Source of the DNA: Bacillota bacterium
Lineage (GTDB): Bacteria > Bacillota > Sulfobacillia > Sulfobacillales > Sulfobacillaceae
Assembly: GCA_021820965.1 (NCBI GenBank)
Contig: JAKACZ010000022.1
Coordinates: 1-64,000, forward strand
Direction of reading: 5' to 3'
DNA: 64,000 bases
The notes under the pieces are model-generated. The model made no database searches. It saw only the letters and a list, made by a program, of their open reading frames with translations, and was not told the origin of the DNA. Positions 54,733 to 64,000 of this stretch are shown piece by piece (positions within the stretch are counted from its first letter, which is position 1; every line of letters starts with the position of its first letter). The translations under genes and the position numbers were made by a program.

Positions 54733-56427
54733 GTGTCATTGCAAACGGCAGCCGTGTGGGTGGTAGTTGTAGGCATCTTTCTTATTGCGGTCAAGCCCTT
54801 GGGGATCTATATCGCCCGGGTTTTTTCCTACGAGCCGACATTTTTGGACCGCCCCATGCGGCCGGTCGAACATGCCATTTTCCGGTTGTTTGGCATCGAT
54901 CCTGCCACATCGATGAGCGCCAAGCAGTATGCTACCGCACTCATTTTGACCAACTTTGTGTGGATCCTCATCAGCTACGTGTTACTTCGCCTGCAGGGCC
55001 ACTTGCCGTGGAATCCCGAGCATCTCCAGGCCATTAATCCGCAGCTGGCATTCAATACCGCTACCAGCTTCGGCACCAATACCAACTGGCAGGCATACGC
55101 CGGCGAAAGTACTATGTCGTACTTTTCCCAGTTCGGGAATTTGGAGTTTCTGCAGTTTGTGACGCCTGCCGTCGGCGGAACCATAGCGATCGCGTTCATT
55201 CGGGCTTTGTCGGGCAAGAAAATGGGAAACTTTTTTGTCGATTTGGTGCTGATGTGCACGCGGGTGCTGTTACCGTTGTCGATTGTGTTTACCCTGCTTT
55301 TAGTCTGGCAGGGCGTGCCGGAAACGCTCGCACCCTACCTGCACGTGCACACCGTTACCGGCCATACGCAGGTGGTGACGCGTGGGCCCATTGCATCGTG
55401 GGACGCCATTGAGCACGTGGGAACGAACGGTGGCGGGTTTACCAATGCCAACAGCGCCAATCCCTTGGAAAATCCGACGCCTTTGACAAGCCTTTTTGAA
55501 ATGGTCTCTGAAGGCCTCCTGCCTGTCGCGTTCTTCTACACGTTGGGTATTATGACCGGCAGAACCAAGATGGCATGGACCTTGATTGGCGTGGCGGGCC
55601 TCATTTTTTTGGGCATGGGAGCCATGATATACTTCCCGACGGAAATGGGCAGCCCCATTATCAATGCGTTGGGGCTGCACGGACACGTCTACCGGGTCGG
55701 GACCGAACTTCGGTTCGGTACCGGTGAAACCTCGCTTTTTGAAACGGCGACAATGGCGTTCACGACCGGAACCGTGTCGATGGCTCATGACAGCGCGCTG
55801 CCCATTCCCGGCTTGGCCTTCATGATCGGCATGTTTTTGAATTTAGTGTTCGGCGGAAAGGGTGTCGGCCTCATCAATATGGTGATGCTGGTCATCATTA
55901 CCGTGTTTTTGATGGGTCTGATGGTTGGACGCACGCCGGAGTTTTTGGGAAAAAAGATTGAAGCGCGGGAAGTGTCACTGGCGTCGATTGCTTTCTTGCT
56001 GCATCCGTTTCTCATTCTTGTCGGTACAGCTTTGTCGGTGGCATTGCCAGCCGGGCTGACGGGAATATTGAATCCGGGACCGCATGGTTTCTCCGAAATT
56101 CTTTACGCTGTGTCTTCGGGCGCTGCCAACAACGGCTCCGCGTTTGGCGGCCTCGCTGCCTCACAGCCCTATTACGAGATACTGATCGGGGTCATCATGA
56201 TTATCGGTCGCTTTGCCTCCGTTATCGCCATGTTCTTGCTGGGCGAGTCTCTTCTTAAAAAGAAGTCGGTGCCGACGACATCGGGAACCATGCGCACCGA
56301 AGGGGTGCTGTTCGGTGGGATTTTGATCGGCGCGGTAGCGGTCCTGAATGCCCTGACGTTCTTCCCGGTGGTTGCGCTGGGTCCGCTGGCCGAGCACTAC
56401 CTACTGCTGGCACACCATCTCTTTTAG
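54733..56427 (+). CDS. kdpA: Potassium-transporting ATPase subunit A
   Basis: A 564-residue membrane subunit that forms the K+-selective channel of the KdpFABC pump. The four selectivity-loop regions are visible: FGTNTNWQAY, GTNGGGFTNAN, FTTGTVSMAHD and AANNGSAFGG. The GTG at 54733 is chosen because TAGGAGA lies seven bases upstream and the protein then starts with the normal first helix; the open frame extends 22 codons further upstream across the end of kdpF. Length is usual for the family. Confidence 0.93.
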   Translation: MSLQTAAVWVVVVGIFLIAVKPLGIYIARVFSYEPTFLDRPMRPVEHAIFRLFGIDPATSMSAKQYATALILTNFVWILISYVLLRLQGHLPWNPEHLQAINPQLAFNTATSFGTNTNWQAYAGESTMSYFSQFGNLEFLQFVTPAVGGTIAIAFIRALSGKKMGNFFVDLVLMCTRVLLPLSIVFTLLLVWQGVPETLAPYLHVHTVTGHTQVVTRGPIASWDAIEHVGTNGGGFTNANSANPLENPTPLTSLFEMVSEGLLPVAFFYTLGIMTGRTKMAWTLIGVAGLIFLGMGAMIYFPTEMGSPIINALGLHGHVYRVGTELRFGTGETSLFETATMAFTTGTVSMAHDSALPIPGLAFMIGMFLNLVFGGKGVGLINMVMLVIITVFLMGLMVGRTPEFLGKKIEAREVSLASIAFLLHPFLILVGTALSVALPAGLTGILNPGPHGFSEILYAVSSGAANNGSAFGGLAASQPYYEILIGVIMIIGRFASVIAMFLLGESLLKKKSVPTTSGTMRTEGVLFGGILIGAVAVLNALTFFPVVALGPLAEHYLLLAHHLF

Positions 56428-56454
56428 GCCGGATCGGAGGAGGATTATTCGTTT

Positions 56455-58482
56455 ATGGCAGAAGCATCTGCAGTGTCCAGCAACAAGATGGACAACAAGT
56501 ACTTTGTCGACGTGTTGAAAGACACCTTTTCAAAACTTAGCCCCGTGCAAATGATTCACAATCCGGTCATGTTTGTGGTGGAAATCGGAACTGTGGTCAC
56601 CTTGGTGTTCGCTCTGGGATCGTTAGGGAAGGCGCAATTTGGCTATGAATTGCTTGTGACAGTGATTCTCTACTTTACCCTTCTCTTTGCGACTTTCGCC
56701 GAGTCGTATGCGGAGGCCCGCGGTCGCGCGCAGGCAGACTTTTTGCGTCGGACTAAGTCCTTTACCAAGGCCCGGCTGCTTGAGCCGTCCGGCGCAACGC
56801 GCATGGTCGACGCGGCCGAACTAAAAAAAGGCGACCGGGTGGTGGTGGAGGCCGGGGACATTATCGCCAGCGATGGCGTTGTGGTCAACGGCGTGGGGTC
56901 GGTGGACGAATCTGCCATTACCGGGGAATCGGCCCCAGTATTAAAAACGCGGGATGATGCGGTGACCGGCGGAACCACACTGCTGTCGGACCGCCTCATT
57001 GTGGAAATCACCGCCAATCCTGGAGAAACATTCTTAGACCGCATGATTGCCCTTGTCGAAGGGGCCAGCAGGCAGAAGACCCCGAACGAAATCGCGCTGT
57101 CGGCCCTGTTGGCGGTGCTAACCCTCATCTTTGTGTTAGTGGTGGCAACCTTGGTACCGCAAGCACGGTATTACGGGTCCCATGCCACCAACATTACCAC
57201 CATGGTGGCGCTGCTGGTGTGCCTGATTCCCACCACTATTGGTGCGCTCTTATCCGCCATTGGGATTGCCGGAATGAACCGCGTGGCGCAGGTCGACGTG
57301 GTTGCCAAGAGCGGGCGTGCCGTGGAGGCGGCCGGTGATATCGACGTTTTGATTTTGGACAAGACGGGAACCATTACCGTCGGCAACCGCATGGCGACCG
57401 AATTCATGCCGCTTGATGGGGTGTCGGGCGAGGAACTGGCCGAATGTGCGCTATTGTCGTCTCTGGCCGACACAACACCGGAAGGGCGGTCGGTGGTGGA
57501 GCTTGCCCAGAAAATGCTCCGCCCGGATGCGGTGCCGAATGGCGAGGGCGAGCCTGTCCCATTTTCGGCTCAAACTCGCATGAGCGGGATCGATCTCACC
57601 GACGGGCGGCAGATTCGCAAGGGAGCGGTCAGCGCCATTGTGGAAATTACGCAGTCCGACACCAAGGATGCGTTGAACAAGCTGGCTGAAGAGGTTGCAG
57701 GAGATGGGGGAACCCCTTTGGCGGTGGAAATTGACGGCCGAGCACTTGGGGTCATCCGCCTGAAAGATATTGTCAAGAGCGGGTTAAAAGAGCGCTTTGA
57801 CGATTTTCGCAAAATGGGCATCCGCACCGTCATGGCCACCGGAGACAACCGCATCACGGCAGCCGTTATCGCCCAGGAGGCGGGGGTTGACGACTTTATT
57901 GCCGAACTGAAACCCGAGGACAAGATTGTGGTGATCAAAAAGGAGCAATCAGAAGGGCGGCTGGTGGCCATGACCGGTGACGGCACCAATGATGCTCCTG
58001 CCCTAGCCCAAGCCGACGTCGGCCTCGCCATGAATTCCGGCACAATGGCAGCCAAGGAAGCCGGGAATATGATTGATTTGGAGTCGAACCCGACCAAGCT
58101 CTTAGATGTGGTCATGGTGGGCAAGCAACTCTTGATTACGCGCGGGGCGCTGACGACGTTTTCCATCGCCAATGACATCGCCAAATATTTTGCCATCATT
58201 CCGGCCATGTTTGCTGCGGTGCCCACGTTATCGGTGTTGTCGAAGCTGAACATTATGGGGTTGAAGACGCCGCACGGCGCGGTTTTGTCGGCGCTGATAT
58301 TTAACGCGCTCATTATCCCGGCCCTAATCCCGTTCGCTATTCGCGGAGTAAAATACCGGGCCGAATCGGCAGACCGTATGTTGGCGCGAAATATCTTTAA
58401 CTGGGGCGTATTGGGCGTCATTATTCCCTTTGTGGCGATTTGGGGAATCGACCGTGTTCTCGGACTGTTTGGTCTGGCATAG
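56455..58482 (+). CDS. kdpB: Potassium-transporting ATPase subunit B
   Basis: A 675-residue P-type ATPase that provides energy for high-affinity K+ uptake. The phosphorylated Asp is D302 in LILDKTGTITVG. The actuator motif TGES is at 156-159, and the hinge MTGDGTNDAPALAQADVGLAMN is near 504-525. The Ser of TGES, a regulatory phosphorylation site in E. coli, is kept. GGAGGA lies just before the ATG. It lies 27 bases after kdpA. Confidence 0.94.
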   Translation: MAEASAVSSNKMDNKYFVDVLKDTFSKLSPVQMIHNPVMFVVEIGTVVTLVFALGSLGKAQFGYELLVTVILYFTLLFATFAESYAEARGRAQADFLRRTKSFTKARLLEPSGATRMVDAAELKKGDRVVVEAGDIIASDGVVVNGVGSVDESAITGESAPVLKTRDDAVTGGTTLLSDRLIVEITANPGETFLDRMIALVEGASRQKTPNEIALSALLAVLTLIFVLVVATLVPQARYYGSHATNITTMVALLVCLIPTTIGALLSAIGIAGMNRVAQVDVVAKSGRAVEAAGDIDVLILDKTGTITVGNRMATEFMPLDGVSGEELAECALLSSLADTTPEGRSVVELAQKMLRPDAVPNGEGEPVPFSAQTRMSGIDLTDGRQIRKGAVSAIVEITQSDTKDALNKLAEEVAGDGGTPLAVEIDGRALGVIRLKDIVKSGLKERFDDFRKMGIRTVMATGDNRITAAVIAQEAGVDDFIAELKPEDKIVVIKKEQSEGRLVAMTGDGTNDAPALAQADVGLAMNSGTMAAKEAGNMIDLESNPTKLLDVVMVGKQLLITRGALTTFSIANDIAKYFAIIPAMFAAVPTLSVLSKLNIMGLKTPHGAVLSALIFNALIIPALIPFAIRGVKYRAESADRMLARNIFNWGVLGVIIPFVAIWGIDRVLGLFGLA

Positions 58483-58494
58483 GAGGTGCGCACG

Positions 58495-59091
58495 GTGAAA
58501 TATATTAAACCATTGGTTGGCGTGACCGTATTTCTTTGGCTGCTTCTAGCGTTGGCCTATCCCTTGGGCATGACCGGCATAAGTCAGCTGGTCTTCCCAT
58601 ACCAAGCTAATGGAAGTCCGGTGACATTGAATGGCCGGGTTGTGGCGTCTGCGATTGTTGGACAGTACTTTAACCAGAAGGGGTACTTCTGGGGCCGCCC
58701 GTCGGATACCGTCAACGCTGTCACGGGAAAGCCCCAACCGTATAACGCCGCCAATTCAGGCTCGAGCAACCTCGGGCCCACCAATAAGGTGTTGGTGCAT
58801 CGCATTGAAGCGCGCATCGCCCACCTGCAACAGACTAACCCCGGGTTGACGGTAAGCCAAATCCCGCCCGACTTGGTGGAAGGTTCCGGTTCTGGGCTCG
58901 ACCCGGATATCAGTCCGCAGGCGGCCTTGATACAAATACCGCGTGTGGCCAAGGCGACCGGGCTATCCCCCGCCTATCTTCGTGCCCTGGTACACCAAGC
59001 GACCACCGGCCCGCAGTGGGGACTGTTCGGCCGCCGGGTCGTGAATGTCACGACGCTTAACATCGACATTTACCAGGCGAAGCACGGATAG
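58495..59091 (+). CDS. kdpC: Potassium-transporting ATPase subunit C
   Basis: A 198-residue subunit with one N-terminal membrane helix (PLVGVTVFLWLLLALAYPLGMTGI) and an outside domain with YFNQKGYFWGRPSD near 62 and DLVEGSGSGLDPDISPQAA near 125, all KdpC hallmarks. KdpC stabilises and tunes the pump. The GTG at 58495 has AGGAGG eight bases upstream; another GTG at 58486 is too close to it. Confidence 0.92.
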   Translation: MKYIKPLVGVTVFLWLLLALAYPLGMTGISQLVFPYQANGSPVTLNGRVVASAIVGQYFNQKGYFWGRPSDTVNAVTGKPQPYNAANSGSSNLGPTNKVLVHRIEARIAHLQQTNPGLTVSQIPPDLVEGSGSGLDPDISPQAALIQIPRVAKATGLSPAYLRALVHQATTGPQWGLFGRRVVNVTTLNIDIYQAKHG

Positions 59092-59177
59092 CCGCCTGAC
59101 CGGTTCGCGGTGCCAATCTGTTACCGATTGCCTTTGAGGGCGTCTTCGGCGGATACTATGAGGAGGGAGGATGAGGC

Positions 59178-60380
59178 ATGTCCGAGGACGCGTCGCTGAA
59201 CCACAAAGCTGCATATCACCCGCGCGGCGGCCGCTTGAAAATTTTTGTCGGGGCCGCGCCCGGCGTGGGGAAAACCTATACCATGCTCCGCCAGGCCCAC
59301 GATCTCAGGACCCAGGGGGTGGACGTGGTGGTTGGCTACTGCGAAATCCACAATCGGGCCGAGACCCGCGCCCTCTTGGCCGACTTGGAAGTGGTACCGC
59401 GGCATACGGTTGACTTTCATGGTCGAAAATTTGAAGAACTCAACCTCAACGCCATCCTGGCCCGTCGACCGGAGCTGGTGGTTATCGATGAGCTGGCGCA
59501 CACCAATGTGCCGGGGTCCCGCAATCAGAAGCGGTACATCGACGTCGAAGAGATTTTGGACCACGGCATTGACGTGATGACCGCCGTCAATATCCAACAC
59601 TTCGAGACAGTTGCCGAGGAGGCGGCCCAAATTATCGGCACCCCGGTGCGCGAAATTATTCCCGAGACATTTTTGGATCGGGCCGATGAATTGGAGTTAA
59701 TCGACGTCACGCCGGAGACCATCCGACGGCGGATGCTCGACGGTCTCATCTATCCCCCGGAAAAAGTCCCTTCGGCGTTGGACCACTACTTTCGCTATGA
59801 GAACCTTGCCAGTCTCCGTGAGCTCGCGCTACGCGAAGTGGCGGAAGATGTGGACCAGCGACTCCAGGAGTCCCATGAGCGACAGAAAATTGAAGGACCG
59901 GTGGGAGCGCGCGAAAACGTGATGGTGTGCGCGAGCTACCCCGACCGGGCCGCCCACCTCATTCACATCGGCGCCCGCATGTCCGACCGCATGAAAACAG
60001 ATCTCATTGTCGTGACGGTGGTGAACCAGTTTGAGTCGGATTGGTCGGCTAAGGAAGAGCCGGCGATGGTCGCCCAGTGTCGCCAATTAGCGGAGCAACA
60101 TCATGCCCGGTTTGTGATGGAGCCCCTCCGCGACCGCTCAATCGGTGAGGCCATCTTAGATGTTGCAAAGCAGTATAATGTGACACAAATCGTCATCGGT
60201 CAGCCGCGCCATGGCAGCAAGTGGCGACGTCTTGTCACGGGCGACCCCGTTTCGTACCTGCTCAGAAACCTGCGCTTCATTGATTTACGTATTGTCGGGT
60301 GGCGCGAGCGTCCGCGGTGGAATGATCCCGGCAACCTGGTGGACAGCGGCGCGTCCCGGCATGAAGAGACATCGTTTTAA
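59178..60380 (+). CDS. Stand-alone KdpD N-terminal sensor protein (first copy)
   Basis: A 400-residue protein with only the KdpD sensor part. The KdpD domain begins with FVGAAPGVGKTYTML (Walker A near 25-33) and VVIDELAHTNVPGSRNQKRY near 101, and ends near 220. A universal-stress-protein-type domain follows (245-375, with VIGQPRHGSKWRRLVTGDPVSYLL). No membrane helices, HisKA or ATPase domain are present. In full KdpD this region senses internal signals, and in some Firmicutes its USP domain binds c-di-AMP. It is read in the kdp direction 86 bases after kdpC. Confidence 0.8.
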   Translation: MSEDASLNHKAAYHPRGGRLKIFVGAAPGVGKTYTMLRQAHDLRTQGVDVVVGYCEIHNRAETRALLADLEVVPRHTVDFHGRKFEELNLNAILARRPELVVIDELAHTNVPGSRNQKRYIDVEEILDHGIDVMTAVNIQHFETVAEEAAQIIGTPVREIIPETFLDRADELELIDVTPETIRRRMLDGLIYPPEKVPSALDHYFRYENLASLRELALREVAEDVDQRLQESHERQKIEGPVGARENVMVCASYPDRAAHLIHIGARMSDRMKTDLIVVTVVNQFESDWSAKEEPAMVAQCRQLAEQHHARFVMEPLRDRSIGEAILDVAKQYNVTQIVIGQPRHGSKWRRLVTGDPVSYLLRNLRFIDLRIVGWRERPRWNDPGNLVDSGASRHEETSF

Positions 60381-60418
60381 CGGAACCAAGGAAAGTCTTA
60401 TGCGCAGTGGAGGATTTG

Positions 60419-61591
60419 ATGCTCTCAAATAATAAACGCCCGACCGTAGCTTCCGGCCGTCTCACCATCTACGTTGGGTCGGCACCCGGGGTTGGGAAGA
60501 CGTACAAAATGTTGCAGGATGCGCATGTCGTTCGGGAGAAGGGCGTCGACGTGGTGATTGGTTGGCTGGAGACCCACGGACGCCAGGAGACGTGGGCGCA
60601 GGTCAAAGACCTCGAGATTATTCCACCCAAAAGGGTCTGGTTTGGGGATCACGAGTATGCCGAGATGGATGTCGCGGAGATTAAGCGCCGGCGTCCTCAG
60701 GTGGCTCTGATTGATGAGCTGGCTCACTCCAACGTCCCTGAAGCGGGTGCCAACGCCAAACGCTATCAAGACGTCATCGAGGTTTTGGACGCTGGCATTG
60801 ACGTGGTGACGACGGTCAATATTCAGCACCTGGAGAGTCTGTACGACAAGGTGGCCCACATTACGGGCGTGAGCGTGCGTGAGCGGATCCCTGACTGGTT
60901 TGTAGATCGGGCGCGCGAACTGAAATTGGTGGATGTGCCGCCCGAGACCCTGCAGGAACGCCTGAAGCAAGGGAAAATCTACGCCCTGAACAAGGTCGAA
61001 TCCGCGCTGGCCCATTTCTTTCAGCTGGGAAACTTGTCGGCCCTCAGAGAATTAGCGTTGCTAGAAGTGGCCGACGATGTGGACGCGCGGCTTGACGCCA
61101 TCCGCGAAACCCGTCTGATGCCGGCAACCCGTGACAAGCTGATGGTATGCGTGAATTACCGTCCCCACTCCGAACAGCTAATCCGTCGGGGATGGCGTAT
61201 TGCCGACCGCCTGTCTGCTGACCTATTTGTTCTCATCGTCCTTACCAGTCCGCCGGAACGGGGCCTCTCGCAACGGGAACAGCATCTCTTGGACAATATT
61301 CGCGCGCTGAGCCAGCAGTTTAACGCCCAAGTGATTACCCGCGTCGCAGCGGCACCGACAATTGGCCAGACGATTGTCCAAGTGGCCAACGAGCTGGGGA
61401 TTTCGCAAATTATCATGGGGCAGCCTCTGAGTCGGCCGCGATGGCGGACTCTATGGGCGGAAAACCCCGTCAACTATGTGCTGGAACATGCGGAGTTCGT
61501 GGATCTTCTGGTTGTTTTCAACGTGCGTGCGGAAGAACCCGAACGGCAGGGGCAGAACGCGGCGAGACACCACCGGTCGGCAAAAGTCTAG
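60419..61591 (+). CDS. Stand-alone KdpD N-terminal sensor protein (second copy)
   Basis: A 390-residue paralogue of the preceding protein with the same domains: IYVGSAPGVGKTYKML near 17-32, VALIDELAHSNVPEAGANAKRY near 95, and a USP-type domain ending in QIIMGQPLSRPRWRTLWAENPVNYVL. The start at 60419 has GGAGG five bases upstream. The two copies have clearly diverged, particularly in the USP part and tail, so they may sense different ligands or act as heteromers. Its stop overlaps the convergent gene by four bases. Confidence 0.8.
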   Translation: MLSNNKRPTVASGRLTIYVGSAPGVGKTYKMLQDAHVVREKGVDVVIGWLETHGRQETWAQVKDLEIIPPKRVWFGDHEYAEMDVAEIKRRRPQVALIDELAHSNVPEAGANAKRYQDVIEVLDAGIDVVTTVNIQHLESLYDKVAHITGVSVRERIPDWFVDRARELKLVDVPPETLQERLKQGKIYALNKVESALAHFFQLGNLSALRELALLEVADDVDARLDAIRETRLMPATRDKLMVCVNYRPHSEQLIRRGWRIADRLSADLFVLIVLTSPPERGLSQREQHLLDNIRALSQQFNAQVITRVAAAPTIGQTIVQVANELGISQIIMGQPLSRPRWRTLWAENPVNYVLEHAEFVDLLVVFNVRAEEPERQGQNAARHHRSAKV

Positions 61592-61983
61592 CCATTTTGG
61601 CTTTGACGGCCCACCAAAACGAGCCGCACAACGTGTCCCAGCCAGGCGCCGGCGAGCCCTAAGAGAAGCGCCAGAAGAAGCGTGAACACCCACACGATGA
61701 GGCCCGCACGCCCAAATCCCATGATGGCGGCGATAAGGTTGGCGCTTTTTCCCAGCGGATAGTTAAACGAGGCGATTAAGAGAGGAAGGGCGTACCCCGC
61801 CAACGACAGGACAACCGCGCCAACATACTGGCGCACGGCTGACTTGACCGCCAACGTCCACAAAAAGGCGATGACCAGGGGTGCCAGCCAAAAGTCCAAT
61901 CCGGAAGTTAGGCCCCAGACCAATAAAACGCTAATGGCGAGGCTTGCCGCCCGATAGCGGGGTGTGTCGACAGGGATTTTCAT
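61588..61983 (-). CDS. Small four-helix membrane protein
   Basis: A 131-residue hydrophobic protein with about four membrane helices (ASLAISVLLVWGL, FWLAPLVIAFLWTLAV, YVGAVVLSLAGYALPLLIA, GLIVWVFTLLLALLLGLAGAWLG). It ends in a short basic tail. I recognise no family. It follows the penicillin-acylase-like gene by 27 bases in the same direction and may be cotranscribed. Confidence 0.55.
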   Translation of the reverse strand: MKIPVDTPRYRAASLAISVLLVWGLTSGLDFWLAPLVIAFLWTLAVKSAVRQYVGAVVLSLAGYALPLLIASFNYPLGKSANLIAAIMGFGRAGLIVWVFTLLLALLLGLAGAWLGHVVRLVLVGRQSQNG

Positions 61984-62010
61984 GCTCTCACGCTCCTCTT
62001 CGGCTTTTCG

Positions 62011-64000
62011 CTACGGATTCAGTGTCCACACGGCTGCTCCCGGTTCATGTTTGGCTTGCAAGAACGATTCCATCCGGTAGTAGTGGCCCGTCCACCATGC
62101 CGGAATTTGGTTCTCGTACCAGGGAGACACCGGGTTTTCGCTCTGGCCGCCAGGATACACGCTTTCGGCGAAGGGGGTTTTGCCCGGGCCCTGCCAGTTC
62201 ACAATCATGCGCCAACTTGGGCCGGCATGGGACACAAGTCCGCCGTCGGCTGCGTTGACCGTCCAGGAGTCGCCGCCGGAGGGGCGCGGACCATAGCCCA
62301 ATTCCGGTATTTGAGTCAGCGAGGCAAAGTCGCGAAAGTGCACCTTGCCCCATTGCCACTGATTCGGATCCTTCCCAAGCTTTTTGGTCAGCAGCGCCAC
62401 CGCGCGCTGAAATGCTTGGCGCATCACCTCAGCTGCGCTCCGCCGGGTTCCGTCCGGCAGGGAGAAGGCGGGGTTGGCGGGATCGTTCGCGGTCCATGCC
62501 TCTAAATCGTCGACCAGCGGAGTCCCAACGGTTGAAGTGGTCTTGAGCGCGAGATTCGGATCGTGAGAAACCGGCACACGCTTCGCTTTCCACCAGGGCC
62601 CGAATGTCGCCTGTAGGTACTGGTTAATGAAATACCACCAAATGGTGGCCTCGGGCGAGTTCAGACTCATCGTCCCGTTCCATCCCCGGAGAAGCTGGGC
62701 GGACTGGGCTTCGGCGGGGGTGAGATTGGCACCGTTTAGCGCGCGGATTAGCTCCGGCACCATAGAGGCGGCCAGCGAGTCCTGGGTGTTGTTTTGCAAC
62801 CGCTGGAAACCCGTCGGGGTGAGATTGTGGGCGTGAATCAGCGTCCGGTAGATGGTGTCGGCGCGAAATCCGGTGCTGAAAAAGTCCATCGCATTTCCGA
62901 TGTAATACGGGTAATGGTTAGACACCTCGCGCTGGTTTGCGGAGAACAAAAAGCCGGATGCCGGATTGTATGCCTGCGGAATGGCGGTGAAGGGGATGGT
63001 GCCGACAATGTCCTCGCGGCCGGTGCCGGAGAGCACAGTCCATGGATTTCCCTGTGCCACTTCCGGGTAATAGCCGGCGGAGATGAGGCCAATATTTCCC
63101 CGGCTGTCGGCATAGATAAAGTTTTGGCTGGGAGCATGCCAGAGTTTCAATGCTGTGCGGAACTGAGCGAAATTATTGGCGCGGTTGATTTGCAGAAGGC
63201 TTTGCACATCGTTTGACGGCAGAGCGCCAATCCAGTCTACGGCTAGCGTTTGACCCGACTGGGTCATCAGCGGCCCGTGGACGGTAAGTCTCACCGTCAA
63301 TGGGACCGGCTTATGGCCTTTGACCGGAATGTCGTAGCGCACAAGCTTCATGGAGCGCCAGCGGCCTTTCCAGTAGTAGGCGTTGGGGTGGGCGGCACTG
63401 GTCTTTTCCCGGTACAGGAACGTCGCCTGGTTTTGTACGTTGGTCAAACTCCAAGCAATACTTTGGTTGTGGCCGATAAGGATCAGTGGAACACCGGGAA
63501 TGGATACCCCGGAAAAATGGTACCCCGGCGCGAGTCCGGCGATTTGGTACCAAATCGCGGGCAGGGTTTGGCTCAGATGCGGGTCTCCTGCCATCATGGT
63601 TTGGTTATTAGCGGTCCTGGATCCGGAGACCGCCCAGTTATTGCTGTCGGAAAAACTATGGTGAAAAGCGCGCGTGATTGCGATGACGTCGCCTAGCGCG
63701 GCAGCTTTGGCTGCGCTCGATGACGATCCCGCCGCACTGGCATGATTGGCCGAGGCGGCGATATTGGATAATGCGCCGGTGGGAACGCCACCCACCAGTG
63801 CGGATCCCTTTTGCACCGCCGTCTGCGATTCGATCGGGGCTAACGGAAGCTTTTTATATGGGCCCGGCTCGTAAGGATGCTGGACGTTGGGCTCGCCCAG
63901 GGGAAACCAGGCCATGGTGCGGCGCCGGCCCAGCGACTGGGCCAACAGATGATACTCAATCGGCGCGGTGGTGTAGTCCAAACTTTGGGTCATGTCGCCT
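62011..64000 (-). CDS. Penicillin acylase family Ntn-hydrolase (5' end cut by window)
   Basis: The visible 660 or more residues cover the end of the alpha chain, spacer and whole beta chain of a penicillin/acyl-homoserine-lactone acylase-type enzyme. The autocatalytic nucleophile is the first Ser of SNNWAVSGSRT (near residue 117 from the first visible Met). Later family landmarks are AGDPHLSQTLPAIWYQ, LIGHNQSIAWSLTNVQ and GYGPRPSGGDSWTVNA. An Ala/Ser-rich stretch precedes the cleavage site and is probably the removed spacer. The family is exported and hydrolyses amides; substrates include beta-lactams and quorum-sensing lactones. The true start lies beyond 64000. Confidence 0.85.
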   Translation of the reverse strand, partial: GDMTQSLDYTTAPIEYHLLAQSLGRRRTMAWFPLGEPNVQHPYEPGPYKKLPLAPIESQTAVQKGSALVGGVPTGALSNIAASANHASAAGSSSSAAKAAALGDVIAITRAFHHSFSDSNNWAVSGSRTANNQTMMAGDPHLSQTLPAIWYQIAGLAPGYHFSGVSIPGVPLILIGHNQSIAWSLTNVQNQATFLYREKTSAAHPNAYYWKGRWRSMKLVRYDIPVKGHKPVPLTVRLTVHGPLMTQSGQTLAVDWIGALPSNDVQSLLQINRANNFAQFRTALKLWHAPSQNFIYADSRGNIGLISAGYYPEVAQGNPWTVLSGTGREDIVGTIPFTAIPQAYNPASGFLFSANQREVSNHYPYYIGNAMDFFSTGFRADTIYRTLIHAHNLTPTGFQRLQNNTQDSLAASMVPELIRALNGANLTPAEAQSAQLLRGWNGTMSLNSPEATIWWYFINQYLQATFGPWWKAKRVPVSHDPNLALKTTSTVGTPLVDDLEAWTANDPANPAFSLPDGTRRSAAEVMRQAFQRAVALLTKKLGKDPNQWQWGKVHFRDFASLTQIPELGYGPRPSGGDSWTVNAADGGLVSHAGPSWRMIVNWQGPGKTPFAESVYPGGQSENPVSPWYENQIPAWWTGHYYRMESFLQAKHEPGAAVWTLNP

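Overview
The window reads as a chromosomal segment of a Gram-positive-type (monoderm), moderately GC-rich bacterium. A Tad pilus cluster without an outer-membrane secretin, an ER-type (SipW-like) signal peptidase, a VKOR-based disulfide system, heme A synthase, a complete Kdp potassium pump and many acidophile-like membrane proteins point towards an acidophilic Firmicute such as Sulfobacillus or a relative. That placement is inference from gene content; no rRNA or tRNA gene is present to settle it.

Layout. 1-2.1 kb: relic of a TnpB-type transposon end, a short DUF3800 protein and about 1.6 kb of gene-poor DNA. 2.2-10.7 kb: an agmatine/putrescine catabolic cluster (ureohydrolase, putrescine aminotransferase, second class III aminotransferase, APC permease, gamma-aminobutyraldehyde dehydrogenase) around a PucR-type regulator. 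11.4-12 kb: a decayed type II toxin-antitoxin pair. 12.1-22.8 kb: a polytopic membrane protein and a two-armed Tad/Flp pilus locus, with tadG-like/tadE/cpaE leftward and flp/cpaB/tadZ/cpaF/tadB/tadC/DUF192 rightward. 22.8-26.9 kb: a minimal M50 protease, an ArsR-like regulator next to a broken MFS pump, and ctaA. 27.7-31.9 kb: LuxR-type regulator, VKOR, a SipW-type secreted protein, a 54-residue secreted peptide, a signal peptidase fused to a DUF5305-like domain, and a membrane thioredoxin. 31.9-32.9 kb: transposon relics. 32.9-37.1 kb: a signalling island with a pseudo-receiver, a membrane LuxR protein, a NarL-type regulator and a soluble histidine kinase. 37.6-43.9 kb: DUF309 protein, double-domain PBP4-like protein, histidine phosphatase and GH15 enzyme. 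44.3-47.6 kb: a broken IS630 transposase, a MoeB/ThiF-rhodanese fusion and a tnpB relic. 47.9-52 kb: MetE-like protein, CynX/NimT-type transporter, aldo/keto reductase. 52-61.6 kb: histidine kinase and response regulator, a 27-residue peptide, kdpFABC and two tandem stand-alone KdpD sensor proteins. 61.6-64 kb: a small membrane protein and a penicillin-acylase-family enzyme cut by the window edge.

How the parts work together. The polyamine genes form a coherent route from agmatine to putrescine, 4-aminobutyraldehyde and GABA. The Tad genes encode the cytoplasmic and membrane engine plus pilin, but no prepilin peptidase is seen here. The 27.7-31.9 kb operon is the most original part: it joins a SipW-type substrate containing two cysteines, its likely dedicated signal peptidase, and an oxidative-folding pair, which suggests a dedicated export and maturation line for an extracellular fibre or surface protein. 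In the Kdp region the usual single KdpD is replaced by a separate kinase upstream and two kinase-less KdpD sensor modules downstream.
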